A stretch of DNA of 64,000 bases from Neobacillus paridis (GCF_016765675.1 NZ_JAESWB010000168.1:62001-126000), one strand, 5' to 3'. Positions 44,669-53,713 are shown, counted from the first letter of the stretch. The notes: generated by a model from the sequence alone, not told the origin. Translations and numbers: made by a program.

Positions 44669-45322
44669 TTATGGCTGTTCACTCTGAGAAGCATTATCCT
44701 GAACCACTGGCTTGTTGGCACCATTTCCAGTTTGAGAATCAGGATCTTTACCGTTTTCATTTGGTTTAAGCAAATTTTTTAACAATGCCTCCATCTCTTT
44801 AAGCTCTTGTTCGCTTTTTGGTTCCAGTTCAACATTCCCGCCTTGATTAAATGTTAACTGAAATTGCGGCAGTGCTGCCTCACCGGTTGTAATCGAATGT
44901 GCCAGCAGTTTCACATTTTTAAGACCAATATTGCCATTTTCGGGCTTGTATGTGTCATTGTCGAAAGTAGCGTTGGTCACTTTTACTTTTAAACTTTTAA
45001 ATTGAACATTACCTTCCGAACCTATATTGGTTGTGAGCGTACTTCCTCCGATTTGAACCAGTTTTTTTATTTTTAACCCTTCAGCTTTCAGATTGACGAA
45101 ATTCATTTCCAACATTGGACGGTCTGTTTCGTTTATTGTTTCTCCAGTAACTAATTCAAGCCCCTGGATGGTACCTTCCATTCGACTTGCTTCAATAATG
45201 AACCCAATCACAACCGAATTAACAGCTAAACTATTTTTGGGCGGAATGACTAGCCAACTAAAGGCAAAAATGATAATAATAACGAATTTAATAGGATTTT
45301 TTTTCTGTTTCAAAGCTACCAC
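44669..45322 (-). CDS. Secreted/membrane-anchored protein, third gene of DUF6230/DUF6114-like locus
   Basis: 217 aa. An N-terminal TM or signal segment (FVIIIIFAFSWLVIPP) is followed by an extracytoplasmic beta-rich domain (~35-175) and a low-complexity C-tail rich in Asn, Gln and Gly. Inside the domain, FIIEASRMEGTIQGLELVTG echoes the DUF6230-like protein encoded two genes upstream (FTVSFDKMEGKGFKMYG), so the two may be distant paralogues (inference from short motifs). Start GTG 45322 is uncertain; TTG 45313 is possible. No known function. Confidence 0.65.
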   Translation of the reverse strand: MVALKQKKNPIKFVIIIIFAFSWLVIPPKNSLAVNSVVIGFIIEASRMEGTIQGLELVTGETINETDRPMLEMNFVNLKAEGLKIKKLVQIGGSTLTTNIGSEGNVQFKSLKVKVTNATFDNDTYKPENGNIGLKNVKLLAHSITTGEAALPQFQLTFNQGGNVELEPKSEQELKEMEALLKNLLKPNENGKDPDSQTGNGANKPVVQDNASQSEQP

Positions 45323-45382
45323 CGTTTCTGCGTACTATGCTCTTTCAAGTATTATTGTTACAATTACAACTAGTGCCAATGA

Positions 45383-45823
45383 TTATTCTAAAGATAATTC
45401 TTTTCCTGAGGCAACTTCCTTCTCGGCTTCCGGTTTTTGCTCCGGATGTTCTCCAGAATCAGCGCTCGCGATGACCGGTTTCCAGGCAATCTGCATTGCT
45501 CCCCCGACAATTCCTAGTAGGGTCCCAACAAGGAAACCGCCTAATGCTCCTAAAATCGATAAAACAGCGGAAAATATTGTAATAATCCCAAGCAAAGTCG
45601 ATAACTTTGGGAAAATAAGGGCTAGAATGCCCATTAGTAACGGCAGTCCTCCTAATAGCAGGCCAACCACGACCATACTTCCGGGTACCGCAGCAATTTC
45701 ATAAAGCTGTACCGGTACCGATAAAATGACAATCCCAGCTAAAATGGACAAGGTCGCCCCCCAGAAAGGGCGCCTTGCTCGCCAATTTTTAAACTTTTCG
45801 CGTTTTGAAGGGGTTGAGTTCAT
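45383..45823 (-). CDS. DUF6114-like four-helix membrane protein
   Basis: 146 aa. The N-terminus FKNWRARRPFWGATLSILAG and four hydrophobic helices, ending GGFLVGTLLGIVGGAMQIAW, match the DUF6114 family that I know mainly from actinomycetes. There it sits next to DUF6230 proteins, as it does here. AAGGATG lies 7 nt before ATG 45823. It follows the DUF6230-like gene by 36 bp, so one operon is likely. Function unknown. Confidence 0.75.
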   Translation of the reverse strand: MNSTPSKREKFKNWRARRPFWGATLSILAGIVILSVPVQLYEIAAVPGSMVVVGLLLGGLPLLMGILALIFPKLSTLLGIITIFSAVLSILGALGGFLVGTLLGIVGGAMQIAWKPVIASADSGEHPEQKPEAEKEVASGKELSLE

Positions 45824-45859
45824 ACAAATCATCCTTATATGATATACTTGATGCCGAAA

Positions 45860-46453
45860 TTATTTGGCCGGTTCAAAGGAAACCTTCATTCCGTTAAGAC
45901 TAACGGTTTTTTGGAAAAGATAGACTGTTTCCAGCACGCCATTAGTGAGTGTAATAGTATCGGCGGTTTGAGAAAAATGTTCAGCGGCGGCTCCAGCAAG
46001 GGTGGCAGGATTACTTAGATCACGGTCCCCAACGTATTTTTCTTTCATAGTCATCTCTGAAAATGAAGCATTACCATTTATTAGCGTTGCCTTTTGTTGA
46101 AGTCCGGTGATCTCAACCGGTTGACTAGCGGAAATAACCGCATTAATGCCAAGAAACGGGATTTTTTTGGTGATTTTTAAATTGGTAATCGTTGCTTTGT
46201 CAATTTCATTAACAGCAACAGGATTTTTTTCAGCCGTGGCACTTTCGGCAACACTGCCATACATTTTAAAACCTTTGCCTTCCATCTTATCAAAGCTGAC
46301 GGTGAAGCCGCCTACTAATGGTAGACCTGCGGCCATTCCGGTAAGCCCGAAAGTTCCCAAGAGCGCCCCTAAAAATAAAAACCCTCCAAGCAAAGCAATG
46401 ATGAGTTTTTTCTTGACTGTCTGTCCTCCGATGATCACTGATTCTGCTGTCAT
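45860..46453 (-). CDS. DUF6230-like secreted beta-rich protein
   Basis: 197 aa. An N-terminal hydrophobic segment (LIIALLGGFLFLGALLGTFG) resembles an uncleaved signal or anchor. The rest is beta-rich with FTVSFDKMEGKGFKMYGSV, VAVNEIDKATITNLKI and a final VSLNGMKVSFEPAK, the pattern of DUF6230 proteins described in Streptomyces and relatives. GGAGG lies 7 nt before ATG 46453, which is preferred over ATG 46510. First gene of the three-gene set, divergent from a GAF-LuxR regulator. No known biochemical role. Confidence 0.75.
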   Translation of the reverse strand: MTAESVIIGGQTVKKKLIIALLGGFLFLGALLGTFGLTGMAAGLPLVGGFTVSFDKMEGKGFKMYGSVAESATAEKNPVAVNEIDKATITNLKITKKIPFLGINAVISASQPVEITGLQQKATLINGNASFSEMTMKEKYVGDRDLSNPATLAGAAAEHFSQTADTITLTNGVLETVYLFQKTVSLNGMKVSFEPAK

Positions 46454-46713
46454 CCTTTGTCCTCCATTTCTTGATAATTTTGAATAGCGGTAGCCATTTT
46501 GGCAAATCACGAACTATTCGTCATAATTTTATGATAAATCAGAAAATAGGTTAACCCCTACATTTGTAGTGAAATTATCTTTAAAATAGGGAAATTTTAG
46601 GAGAACTCGTGCAAGATGAACGATAATTTGTGAAGAGAGCAGGAATTTTGCGGGATATTGGCGAATTAAGATTTCCATGAAATGACTACCAGTGAAAAGG
46701 AGGGAATCATCAT

Positions 46714-47892
46714 ATGTCTAAGTCACTGAATGCCCATTTAAACCATTTGCTAAATGATGCCGTTTCCCTGCTTAGTGACTATCAAGGGGATCTTTTACAC
46801 GAATGGGAGTTAACCCTTCAATCGCTCAATAATACGAAAAAGAAAACCATTGCTGTATTTGAATTTGCCAGTGACTTTCTCGTGAACTTTTTAGATACTT
46901 TTCACAAAGGTAAAGCTGATATTCATGAATTGTTGAAGGAAATTCAGTCAAGATGGTTTGCTGTTTTTAAGCGGTCGCCAGAGCCGGAATCACTCATTTT
47001 TCATCTGAACTTATTAGAAAATTCAGTGCATAGGGTGTTGAAAAGAAGGATTAAATATTCCTCAAAATTACATCCTTCGGTCCATTATTTATTTTCGAAA
47101 ATTAGTGAGGTCATGTTGTTTCAAACAGGGCTGGAGATGAAAAGCGCCTGGAAAGATGCCGTTATCCTTTTCAATGAATGGATTATTCGCTCGCAAAACT
47201 TTCAGGAATCTGTTGAAAATATTTGTTTCGGATTCGGTTATTTTTTGCCATTTGATCGGTGTGCTCTGTTTAAATTTGCAAATGAGGAAAGTGTCGGGGT
47301 TGGTTTATTTGGCCATCATTTAAATAATGACGAAATTCAAGCGATTGCTGAAAAAATTACCAATATTCCCGTCCTTAATGAAAGTATTGTGAAATTAAAA
47401 TCCCAAGGGCATGAAATGAAAAATTTCCAGCCGATTTATATTCCGGATGCCAAACACGAGTTTCCTGAACAATATGTTAAAAAGTTTGAACTAACTTCTT
47501 TAATCATTGTCCCAGTCTATGTTCCAGAAGAAGGGAAAATTATTGGCGGAATTGTGTTAGACCAAGGACCGGGCAAATATTTTACGGTAGATACAAGCCT
47601 TTTCCCGGCATTGATGAAATTTGGCCAAAGCTCAGGGGAGTTATTACTAAGATTTATTGATGCGCGGATAAAAAAACAGGATAAATTCGAGGAAGCTATT
47701 AATCTAACACCGAGGGAAATTGAAATCATTAAACTGTTAGCGGAAGGCGCCTCCACTCAAGAAGCCGCCTCGAGGCTTTATTTAAGTGAATACACCGTTA
47801 GAGACTATATCTCAAATATCATGAAAAGATTAAAAGCGCAAAATCGCACAGAAGTGGCTGTCAAAGCGATCCGCATGGGAATTATCGAATAA
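46714..47892 (+). CDS. GAF-LuxR transcriptional regulator
   Basis: 392 aa. An N-terminal helical region (~1-150) is followed by a GAF-like sensor domain (~160-320, with FLPFDRCALFKFANEESVGVG and LIIVPVYVPEEGKIIGGIVLDQG) and a C-terminal LuxR HTH (LTPREIEIIKLLAEGASTQEAASRLYLSEYTVRDYI). No receiver domain, so it responds to a small ligand or partner rather than phosphorylation. AAGGAGGGA precedes ATG 46714. Divergent from the DUF6230-like gene (260 bp apart), so it is a likely regulator of that locus (inference). Confidence 0.82.
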   Translation: MSKSLNAHLNHLLNDAVSLLSDYQGDLLHEWELTLQSLNNTKKKTIAVFEFASDFLVNFLDTFHKGKADIHELLKEIQSRWFAVFKRSPEPESLIFHLNLLENSVHRVLKRRIKYSSKLHPSVHYLFSKISEVMLFQTGLEMKSAWKDAVILFNEWIIRSQNFQESVENICFGFGYFLPFDRCALFKFANEESVGVGLFGHHLNNDEIQAIAEKITNIPVLNESIVKLKSQGHEMKNFQPIYIPDAKHEFPEQYVKKFELTSLIIVPVYVPEEGKIIGGIVLDQGPGKYFTVDTSLFPALMKFGQSSGELLLRFIDARIKKQDKFEEAINLTPREIEIIKLLAEGASTQEAASRLYLSEYTVRDYISNIMKRLKAQNRTEVAVKAIRMGIIE

Positions 47893-47932
47893 GAAAACGA
47901 ACTTAATAGGCGAAAAATTAATCCTGTAAAGC

Positions 47933-47956
47933 CCCAACAAGAAAGTTGGGTTTTTT
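47933..47956 (+). terminator. Terminator after GAF-LuxR gene
   Basis: CCCAAC (47933-47938) pairs with GTTGGG (47945-47950), followed by T6. Confidence 0.85.
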
Positions 47957-48104
47957 ATTTGTGATCGTCGCATGTTCATATTGAAAAGAAGGATGTTTAT
48001 TGATGAAAGAAATGAAATATATGTAAGGTGCCTATACCATCTAATGTGAATCGAATACTCTAAAATAAGGTAATGTGCGGAGCAATGGGGAAGGGGGAAA
48101 AGAC

Positions 48105-48524
48105 ATGAATAAGCATACCGAGAGTTGCTTTTGTCACGATTTGCAGCAATTGTTGGAGGAGCAGGAAAAACTGTCATTGAAAGGTTTTCGCTTTGTTTGT
48201 GAATCAATCGGATATGATACGATACCGTTTATCATTTCCAATCAGGAATGTCGCTTTGAAGCTTTCGGGAGATCAGTAACCGGGAACTGTTTCATTACAC
48301 CAGTATTTAGATTGGAGAAACTTGACATAAATCATTGCTGCGCAGTCCTTTCATTGCTTGAACCTGTAGATATCGATGGCTGTCCAATGGAATTTTGTGA
48401 TGAAGTGTATTCACTAATCAAAACGCAAGAATGTATCATTGTCGATTTAAGCTGTTTTTGTGCTCTTGAACCATTGTCCCCCAAATTAGTCGATCGGCCC
48501 CTGCCAATTATCGAACCAAAATGA
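48105..48524 (+). CDS. Divergent CotY/CotZ-family spore coat protein
   Basis: 139 aa with 11 Cys. The C-terminal IVDLSCFCALEPL matches the CotZ ending VDLNCFCAI at 13274-13798, and the N-terminus has ESCFCHDL. It lacks the internal CxxCxxC and the longer variable middle of CotZ, so it is a shortened, diverged paralogue. GGAAGGGGG at 48089-48097 supports ATG 48105 over an upstream ATG 48075. Two YjcZ-type genes follow in the same orientation, consistent with mother-cell expression. Confidence 0.75.
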   Translation: MNKHTESCFCHDLQQLLEEQEKLSLKGFRFVCESIGYDTIPFIISNQECRFEAFGRSVTGNCFITPVFRLEKLDINHCCAVLSLLEPVDIDGCPMEFCDEVYSLIKTQECIIVDLSCFCALEPLSPKLVDRPLPIIEPK

Positions 48525-48650
48525 ACAAATAATTTTGTGCAACGATCGGCTGATTTAATTTGAGAATCGGGATAATTGGGATAAGTGTCTATTGCACTTT
48601 TTTTCTTTCCTGAATAGGATATATAGACTTTAATAAAGGAGGTAATGGAA

Positions 48651-48755
48651 ATGACTGCAGCAGGTGGATACGGAGCCGGTTTTGCCTTAATTGTTGTATT
48701 GTTCATTTTACTAATCATTGTAGGTACAGCTTTTGTTGGTGGCTTTTTCTATTAA
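48651..48755 (+). CDS. YjcZ-family peptide (34 aa)
   Basis: 34 aa: [20 protein letters not shown] with the remaining helix and a FFY end. The helix core [13 protein letters not shown] is the same as in the copies at 17126 and 48777. AAAGGAGGTAATG at 48636-48648 gives a near-ideal ribosome site for ATG 48651. Late sporulation role inferred. Confidence 0.82.
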   Translation: MTAAGGYGAGFALIVVLFILLIIVGTAFVGGFFY

Positions 48756-48776
48756 AATATAAAAGGAGGAAATGAC

Positions 48777-48917
48777 ATGTTTGGTTATGGTGGATTTGGC
48801 GGTTGTGGTGGATTTGGTTATGGTGGTGGCTTTGGCTGGGGAGGCTACGGCGGTTTTACATTAATCGTCGTATTATTTATCCTCTTAATTATTGTAGGCG
48901 CAGCTTGCTACTATTAA
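48777..48917 (+). CDS. YjcZ-family Gly-rich peptide (46 aa)
   Basis: 46 aa, very Gly/Tyr/Phe-rich head (MFGYGGFGGCGGFGYGGG) and the same hydrophobic helix [14 protein letters not shown], ending CYY. AAAGGAGG at 48762-48769 precedes ATG 48777, 21 bp after the preceding YjcZ gene, so the two form a pair. A strong bidirectional terminator follows. Confidence 0.85.
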   Translation: MFGYGGFGGCGGFGYGGGFGWGGYGGFTLIVVLFILLIIVGAACYY

Positions 48918-48919
48918 GC

Positions 48920-48966
48920 GAACAAAACGGGGCCCGCTTGGCTAATCAAGCGGGCCTTGTTTTGTT
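48920..48966. terminator. Bidirectional terminator between yjcZ-like pair and ftsH paralogue
   Basis: A 20-bp near-perfect stem (AACAAAACGGGGCCCGCTTG with its complement ending TTGTTTTGTT). The right arm overlaps the last codons of the FtsH paralogue. Confidence 0.9.
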
Positions 48967-50667
48967 CATATTTAAAACAATGCTTTCTACTTCGGAACCC
49001 TCTAATGTTTCTTTTTTAAATAATGCATCGACTAATTGTTGATACTGGACATGATAGGTTTTGATCAGATTTTCTGCTTTTTTCAAGCCTTCGGCAAACA
49101 ATTCTTGCATTTTTGTCTCTTTGTCCTTGCTATTAAACGTTAAGGTAAAACCGTCTTGCAGCATGCCCGTATCAACCATTTGCTCAATGATCTGTTTAGC
49201 CTGCTGCACATCGCCGCTGACACCAATGCTATGTTCACCCAAGTGGATTCTCTCGGCAACACCGCCGGCTAAAATCATCGCGACACGATCAAGCAGGTCA
49301 CTTGTCGTGGACAAATGAAGTTCGTTTGGAATTGGTGCCACATAGCCAAGTGCCTCACCCCGAGGAATGATCGTTGCTTTCCGAACAGAGCCTGGTTTTG
49401 TGATCGAGGCTACAAGTGCATGACCTGCTTCATGAATGGCAACACGATGTTTTGTTTCATAATCCTGCAAGGTTCGTGAGGCACTGCCGAGGATGGTCCT
49501 GTCTAAGGCATAATCGAGATCTTCCTTTTCAATGGTATCATGCCCATTTCGCAAAGCTCTTCGGCTCGCTGTTTCAAACAATGAATGCAGTTCAGCTCCG
49601 GAGAAACCTGAGGTGCTTTCGGCTAATTCATTTAAAGAGGCATAAACCGCGGGAGCCAAAGATTTTCCTTTTGTATGGATTTCAATAATTTCCCGTCTTC
49701 CCTTTGTATCAGGCAGCGGTACTTGAAAGCTAAAATCAATTCTTCCGGGGCGCAGAAATGCCTCATCGAGCATATCTTTTCGGTTTGTAGCCGCAATAAA
49801 CAGAATCCCGTCATTGGAATGACCGCCATCAAGCTGAACTAATAGCTCGGTTAACGTCTTTTCTGCTTCTTCACCGCCATGAGCTTTTCTCTTTCCAGCA
49901 AGAGCATCGACCTCATCGATAAAAATAACTGCTGGTGTTTGCTTCCTTGCGGCTTGGAACAAAGACCGAACACGGCTCGCACCCACTCCGACAAAAAGTT
50001 CATTAAACGCGGAACCGCTGGCCGAAAAGAAGGCTGCATTTAGTTCATGAGCAATGGCTTGAGCCAGCAATGTTTTTCCAGTTCCCGGAGGGCCATATAA
50101 AAGAATTCCTTTCGGGGGCTTGATCCCTAATTTCATTGCCTGTTCCGGCTCTTTTAAAGTTGAAAGTGTCTGTAATATTTCTTCCTTCATTTCTTCACCG
50201 AGGCCGCCAACATCCTTTAAGCTGATGGCTGGCAGCGGGCTTGCTTTTGCAACACTATTTTTCATTGTATTGAGGCCAACGCTGCCCTTTCTTTTTTGTA
50301 AGACAAAGCCGGCACCGGCGAGAAGAACAAGGACACCAGCCAATGCCCATTTTCCATAACGGCTGCTTGTTGTGTAAGAGTAATCAATATTATATTTTTC
50401 TACTAATTTATTTACCATTTGGCTATTTGGGGGAATATGGGAGACATATTGTGACTTCCCAGTATCTATTTCAAGACTGCCATCTTCATGTTCTGTAAGA
50501 ATTACTTTTTTCCCTTGCTGCTCTTGAATTACTTTTTCAACAGAGGAGAATGGAATGGAAATCTCATGATTTGTTGATTGAATCGCCCAAATGGTTCCTG
50601 AAACTACTATGATAAACGCGACAAAAAGCGGAATAAACTTGGAGATTACTATTTTGCTTCGATTCAA
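48946..50667 (-). CDS. FtsH-like ATP-dependent zinc metalloprotease (second copy type)
   Basis: 573 aa. TM1 (~10-30), an extracytoplasmic region to ~95, TM2 (~97-115), AAA ATPase with Walker A GPPGTGKT and Walker B VIFIDEVDA, pore loop (FVGVGASRVR), an arginine-finger region, and M41 protease domain with HEAGH and a third ligand in SGDVQQAK. Shorter and more divergent than housekeeping FtsH (~640 aa), so it is a paralogue. GGAGG lies 9 nt before TTG 50667, while the ATG at 50676 abuts it, so TTG is the likely start. Substrates unknown. Confidence 0.88.
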   Translation of the reverse strand: MNRSKIVISKFIPLFVAFIIVVSGTIWAIQSTNHEISIPFSSVEKVIQEQQGKKVILTEHEDGSLEIDTGKSQYVSHIPPNSQMVNKLVEKYNIDYSYTTSSRYGKWALAGVLVLLAGAGFVLQKRKGSVGLNTMKNSVAKASPLPAISLKDVGGLGEEMKEEILQTLSTLKEPEQAMKLGIKPPKGILLYGPPGTGKTLLAQAIAHELNAAFFSASGSAFNELFVGVGASRVRSLFQAARKQTPAVIFIDEVDALAGKRKAHGGEEAEKTLTELLVQLDGGHSNDGILFIAATNRKDMLDEAFLRPGRIDFSFQVPLPDTKGRREIIEIHTKGKSLAPAVYASLNELAESTSGFSGAELHSLFETASRRALRNGHDTIEKEDLDYALDRTILGSASRTLQDYETKHRVAIHEAGHALVASITKPGSVRKATIIPRGEALGYVAPIPNELHLSTTSDLLDRVAMILAGGVAERIHLGEHSIGVSGDVQQAKQIIEQMVDTGMLQDGFTLTFNSKDKETKMQELFAEGLKKAENLIKTYHVQYQQLVDALFKKETLEGSEVESIVLNMNKTRPA

Positions 50668-50759
50668 TAGGATCATCCTCCATCTCAAAGTCTTCTCCTA
50701 TTATAAAACAATTTCCAGAAAAATAGGCATGGTAATCACTGGAAGATGAGAACAAAAAC

Positions 50760-50783
50760 ACCTATCTTTTTCAAGATAGGTGA
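50760..50783 (-). terminator. Terminator of the 86-aa gene
   Basis: CACCTATCTT pairs with AAGATAGGTG around a 4-nt loop. On the minus strand a T5 run follows. Confidence 0.8.
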
Positions 50784-50790
50784 CGAATTT

Positions 50791-51051
50791 TTAGGAGAGC
50801 ATCCGTAAATGCGGGATGATCGGCGCTAGCACACTTTGTGCCAAAACACCAATGCTTACATCAACACATGCGGCCTTCTTCCATTTAAAAACATGAACCT
50901 TGCCATTTTTTGCCTCATACAAAAAAGCGAATTGATCGGCCTCTTCGACAATCCCAATTTTTTTATAAGGCACCTTATTTTGTTCAAGGACAATTTCAAA
51001 TGCCTTTTGTAATAAATTTAGCGTTGCTTGGTCAAGTTTATCAATATCCAT
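50791..51051 (-). CDS. Uncharacterised 86-aa protein
   Basis: 86 aa starting MDIDKLDQATLNLLQKAFEIV, with a mixed beta middle (KNGKVHVFKWKKAACVDVSIG) and a hydrophobic end. GGAGG lies 6 nt before ATG 51051. It has its own terminator and normal codon use, so it is probably a real gene. I do not recognise a family; no motif suggests a role. Confidence 0.6.
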   Translation of the reverse strand: MDIDKLDQATLNLLQKAFEIVLEQNKVPYKKIGIVEEADQFAFLYEAKNGKVHVFKWKKAACVDVSIGVLAQSVLAPIIPHLRMLS

Positions 51052-51227
51052 CAAATTCCTCCGAGAAATTTCAGTTTAGTTCCATATACTACTATTATAT
51101 TCTTTTCTGTATAAGGATAAAAGAAAGAATCCTGAACATTCAATGAGATATTGCAAAGTTACCATTTGCGAGATAAGATAAAAATTATGGAAAAAATTTA
51201 TTGCTGTTTAAAGAGAGGAAACCATAA

Positions 51228-52808
51228 ATGGAAAACGATTTTATAAAAGAAGTATTATCGCGCCGGACGTTTGCAATTATTTCTCACCCGGATGCCGGTA
51301 AAACGACACTGACAGAAAAGCTGCTGCTTTTTGGTGGTGCTATTCGCGATGCCGGAACAGTAAAGGCTAAAAAGACGGGCAAATTTGCTACGAGTGACTG
51401 GATGGAAATTGAAAAGCAAAGAGGAATTTCCGTCACATCCAGCGTGATGCAGTTTAAATATAATGGATTTCAAGTGAATATCCTTGATACTCCCGGACAC
51501 CAAGACTTCAGTGAAGACACGTACCGAACGCTAATGGCTGTTGATAGTGCCGTGATGATTATCGATTCGGCCAAAGGGATTGAGGAACAGACAATAAAAT
51601 TATTTAAAGTTTGCCGGATGCGCGGAATTCCCATTTTTACTTTTATCAACAAGCTGGATCGTCAAGGAAAACCGCCGCTCGAACTCTTGGCTGAATTAGA
51701 AGAAGTCCTGGGAATTGAATCATATCCAATGAATTGGCCGATCGGTATGGGCAAAGAGTTTCTGGGAATTTATGACCGCTATTATCATCGGGTTGAACAG
51801 TTCCGGGGCAGCGAGGAAGAACGCTTTATTCCGTTAAATGAAGCGGGTGAAATAGAGGGAGAGCATAAGCTGAAATCAACTGGTCTTTATGATCAAACCC
51901 TTGAAGAAATTATGCTTTTAAATGAAGCAGGAAATGAATTTTCCGAAGAACGGGTGGCAAATGGGACGTTGACTCCTGTTTTCTTTGGCAGCGCCTTAAC
52001 GGCTTTTGGAGTCCAAACATTTCTAGAGACTTATTTGCGCTTCGCCCCTTCACCGAAAGCTAGAAATTCCTCTATTGGAGAAATTGACCCGCTTTCAGAC
52101 GAGTTTTCCGGCTTTGTGTTTAAAATTCAGGCCAACATGAATCCAGCACACCGTGACCGAATCGCTTTTGTCCGCATTTGTTCCGGCAAATTTGAACGGG
52201 GGATGACCGTTAATATTCCCCGCCTAGGGAAGCAGCTAAAGTTGTCGCAATCAACGGCTTTTATGGCGGAAGAACGCAGCACTATAGAAGAAGCAGTCAG
52301 TGGAGATATCATTGGCTTATATGATACCGGAACCTATCAGATTGGTGATACCCTGACAACTGGAAAAAACGATTTTCAGTTTGAAAAATTACCACAGTTT
52401 ACGCCGGAACTATTTGTAAGAGTCTCAGCCAAAAATGTTATGAAACAAAAATCGTTTTACAAAGGGATTGAGCAGCTCGTTCAGGAAGGAGCAATCCAGC
52501 TGTATAAAACAGTCAAGACAGACGAATATTTATTAGGTGCTGTTGGCCAGTTGCAATTTGAAGTATTTGAGCACCGGATGAAAAATGAATACAATGCCGA
52601 GGTTCTAATGGAACGCTTGGGGTCGAAAATTGCCCGTTGGATTGAAAACGACGTGGTTGATGAAAATCTGTCAAGCTCCAGAAGCTTATTAGTAAAAGAT
52701 CGTTATGATCATTATGTATTTTTATTTGAAAATGATTTCGCACTTAGATGGTTTCAAGATAAGAATCCTAATATTAAACTGTATAATCCAATGGATCAAC
52801 ATGATTAA
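51228..52808 (+). CDS. prfC: Peptide chain release factor 3
   Basis: 526 aa translational GTPase: G1 [15 protein letters not shown], switch [15 protein letters not shown]3 DTPGHQDF, G4 NKLD, followed by the RF3-specific domains ([18 protein letters not shown] and [17 protein letters not shown]). It recycles RF1/RF2 from the ribosome after termination. AGAGAGGAAACC precedes ATG 51228. RF3 is absent in B. subtilis but present in many other Bacillaceae, so it marks a lineage difference. Confidence 0.94.
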   Translation: MENDFIKEVLSRRTFAIISHPDAGKTTLTEKLLLFGGAIRDAGTVKAKKTGKFATSDWMEIEKQRGISVTSSVMQFKYNGFQVNILDTPGHQDFSEDTYRTLMAVDSAVMIIDSAKGIEEQTIKLFKVCRMRGIPIFTFINKLDRQGKPPLELLAELEEVLGIESYPMNWPIGMGKEFLGIYDRYYHRVEQFRGSEEERFIPLNEAGEIEGEHKLKSTGLYDQTLEEIMLLNEAGNEFSEERVANGTLTPVFFGSALTAFGVQTFLETYLRFAPSPKARNSSIGEIDPLSDEFSGFVFKIQANMNPAHRDRIAFVRICSGKFERGMTVNIPRLGKQLKLSQSTAFMAEERSTIEEAVSGDIIGLYDTGTYQIGDTLTTGKNDFQFEKLPQFTPELFVRVSAKNVMKQKSFYKGIEQLVQEGAIQLYKTVKTDEYLLGAVGQLQFEVFEHRMKNEYNAEVLMERLGSKIARWIENDVVDENLSSSRSLLVKDRYDHYVFLFENDFALRWFQDKNPNIKLYNPMDQHD

Positions 52809-52809
52809 G

Positions 52810-52835
52810 GCGGGGAATGTCCCTGCCTTTTTATA
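52810..52835 (+). terminator. Terminator after prfC
   Basis: GGCGGGG pairs with CCCTGCC (one G-U) around a short loop, followed by T5. Confidence 0.75.
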
Positions 52836-52857
52836 TGAAAAAAATTTTTTGCTTGCA

Positions 52858-52886
52858 ACCCCCCAGAAATGAAACAAGCAAACGTA
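52858..52886 (+). promoter_or_regulatory. Candidate sigma-I autoregulatory promoter
   Basis: ACCCCCC (52858-52864) and CGTA (52883-52886), spaced 18-19 bp, resemble the sigma-I -35 (ACCCCC) and -10 (CGAA) elements, 81 bp before sigI. A separate TATAAT at 52940-52945 may be a vegetative -10. Confidence 0.55.
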
Positions 52887-52966
52887 CCGTTTAGTGACAA
52901 GCAGCTAGCTTACCTCCGCAAAATGACCGAAACGTATGATATAATTGGTCGAATAGAGGTGAGCAT

Positions 52967-53713
52967 ATGCTAGGTTTATTGTTTATGGCCAAGAAAAAAA
53001 AGCTGACTTTAGAAGAAACTGTAGCCTTAATTCAACAAGGAAACTCTTCTCTTCTTAACGAGCTGATCGATGCATATAAACCATTTATCGCTAAGACTGT
53101 TTCTTCTGTGTGTAAACGATATATATATGAGACCGATGATGAATTTAGCATAGGGCTTATTGCATTTCATGAGGCGATTGAAAAATACTCGCCGGAACGG
53201 GGAAGTTCCCTGTTAAGTTTTGCCGAAGTTATCATTAAAAGAAGAATAATCGACTATATTCGTAAACAAACAAAGAACCAACATTTAAGTATGGACTTAA
53301 TGAACCACCCCAACGAGGAGGATTCTCCCGGAGATGTAATTGTAAATGAGCTATCTCTGGAGGATTATCATAAAAAGAATGATGAGCAATTAAGAAAAGA
53401 AGAGATTATCCGGTTTCAAGGCTTATTGGTGGATTTTGACCTTAATCTCAGTGATTTATTGGAGAATTCCCCGAAGCATGCCGATGCTAGAAAAAATGCC
53501 ATTTTAGTAGCAAAAACATTAGTGGAAGACCAAGAATTAAAATGGTTATTGCTCGAAAAAAAGCGTCTGCCGATTAAGCAATTAGAAAAAAAGGTTAGTG
53601 TAAGCCGTAAAACAATTGAACGGAATCGTAAATACATCATTGCGATTGCACTAATTTTATCCGGTGATTTTATCTATATGAAGGATTATTTAAAGGGGGT
53701 GTTGGAAACTTGA
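52967..53713 (+). CDS. sigI: RNA polymerase sigma factor SigI
   Basis: 248 aa ECF-like/SigI type: region 2 (FIAKTVSSVCKRYIYETDDEFSIGLIAFHEAIEKYSP with KRRIIDYIRKQTK) and a C-terminal HTH-containing region (KQLEKKVSVSRKTIERNRKYI). SigI is a heat- and envelope-stress sigma factor, kept inactive by RsgI. GAGGTGAG at 52956-52963 precedes ATG 52967. The stop overlaps the TTG start of rsgI by 4 bp (TTGA). Confidence 0.93.
   Translation: MLGLLFMAKKKKLTLEETVALIQQGNSSLLNELIDAYKPFIAKTVSSVCKRYIYETDDEFSIGLIAFHEAIEKYSPERGSSLLSFAEVIIKRRIIDYIRKQTKNQHLSMDLMNHPNEEDSPGDVIVNELSLEDYHKKNDEQLRKEEIIRFQGLLVDFDLNLSDLLENSPKHADARKNAILVAKTLVEDQELKWLLLEKKRLPIKQLEKKVSVSRKTIERNRKYIIAIALILSGDFIYMKDYLKGVLET

Noticed and set aside
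45093-45704. 203-aa open frame on the plus strand
   Set aside because: It lies antisense across the DUF6114-like and neighbouring genes, has no ribosome site and reads as low-quality protein; the minus-strand genes explain the sequence.
50120-50359. Plus-strand frame within the ftsH paralogue
   Set aside because: Antisense shadow of the AAA region, with no independent signals.
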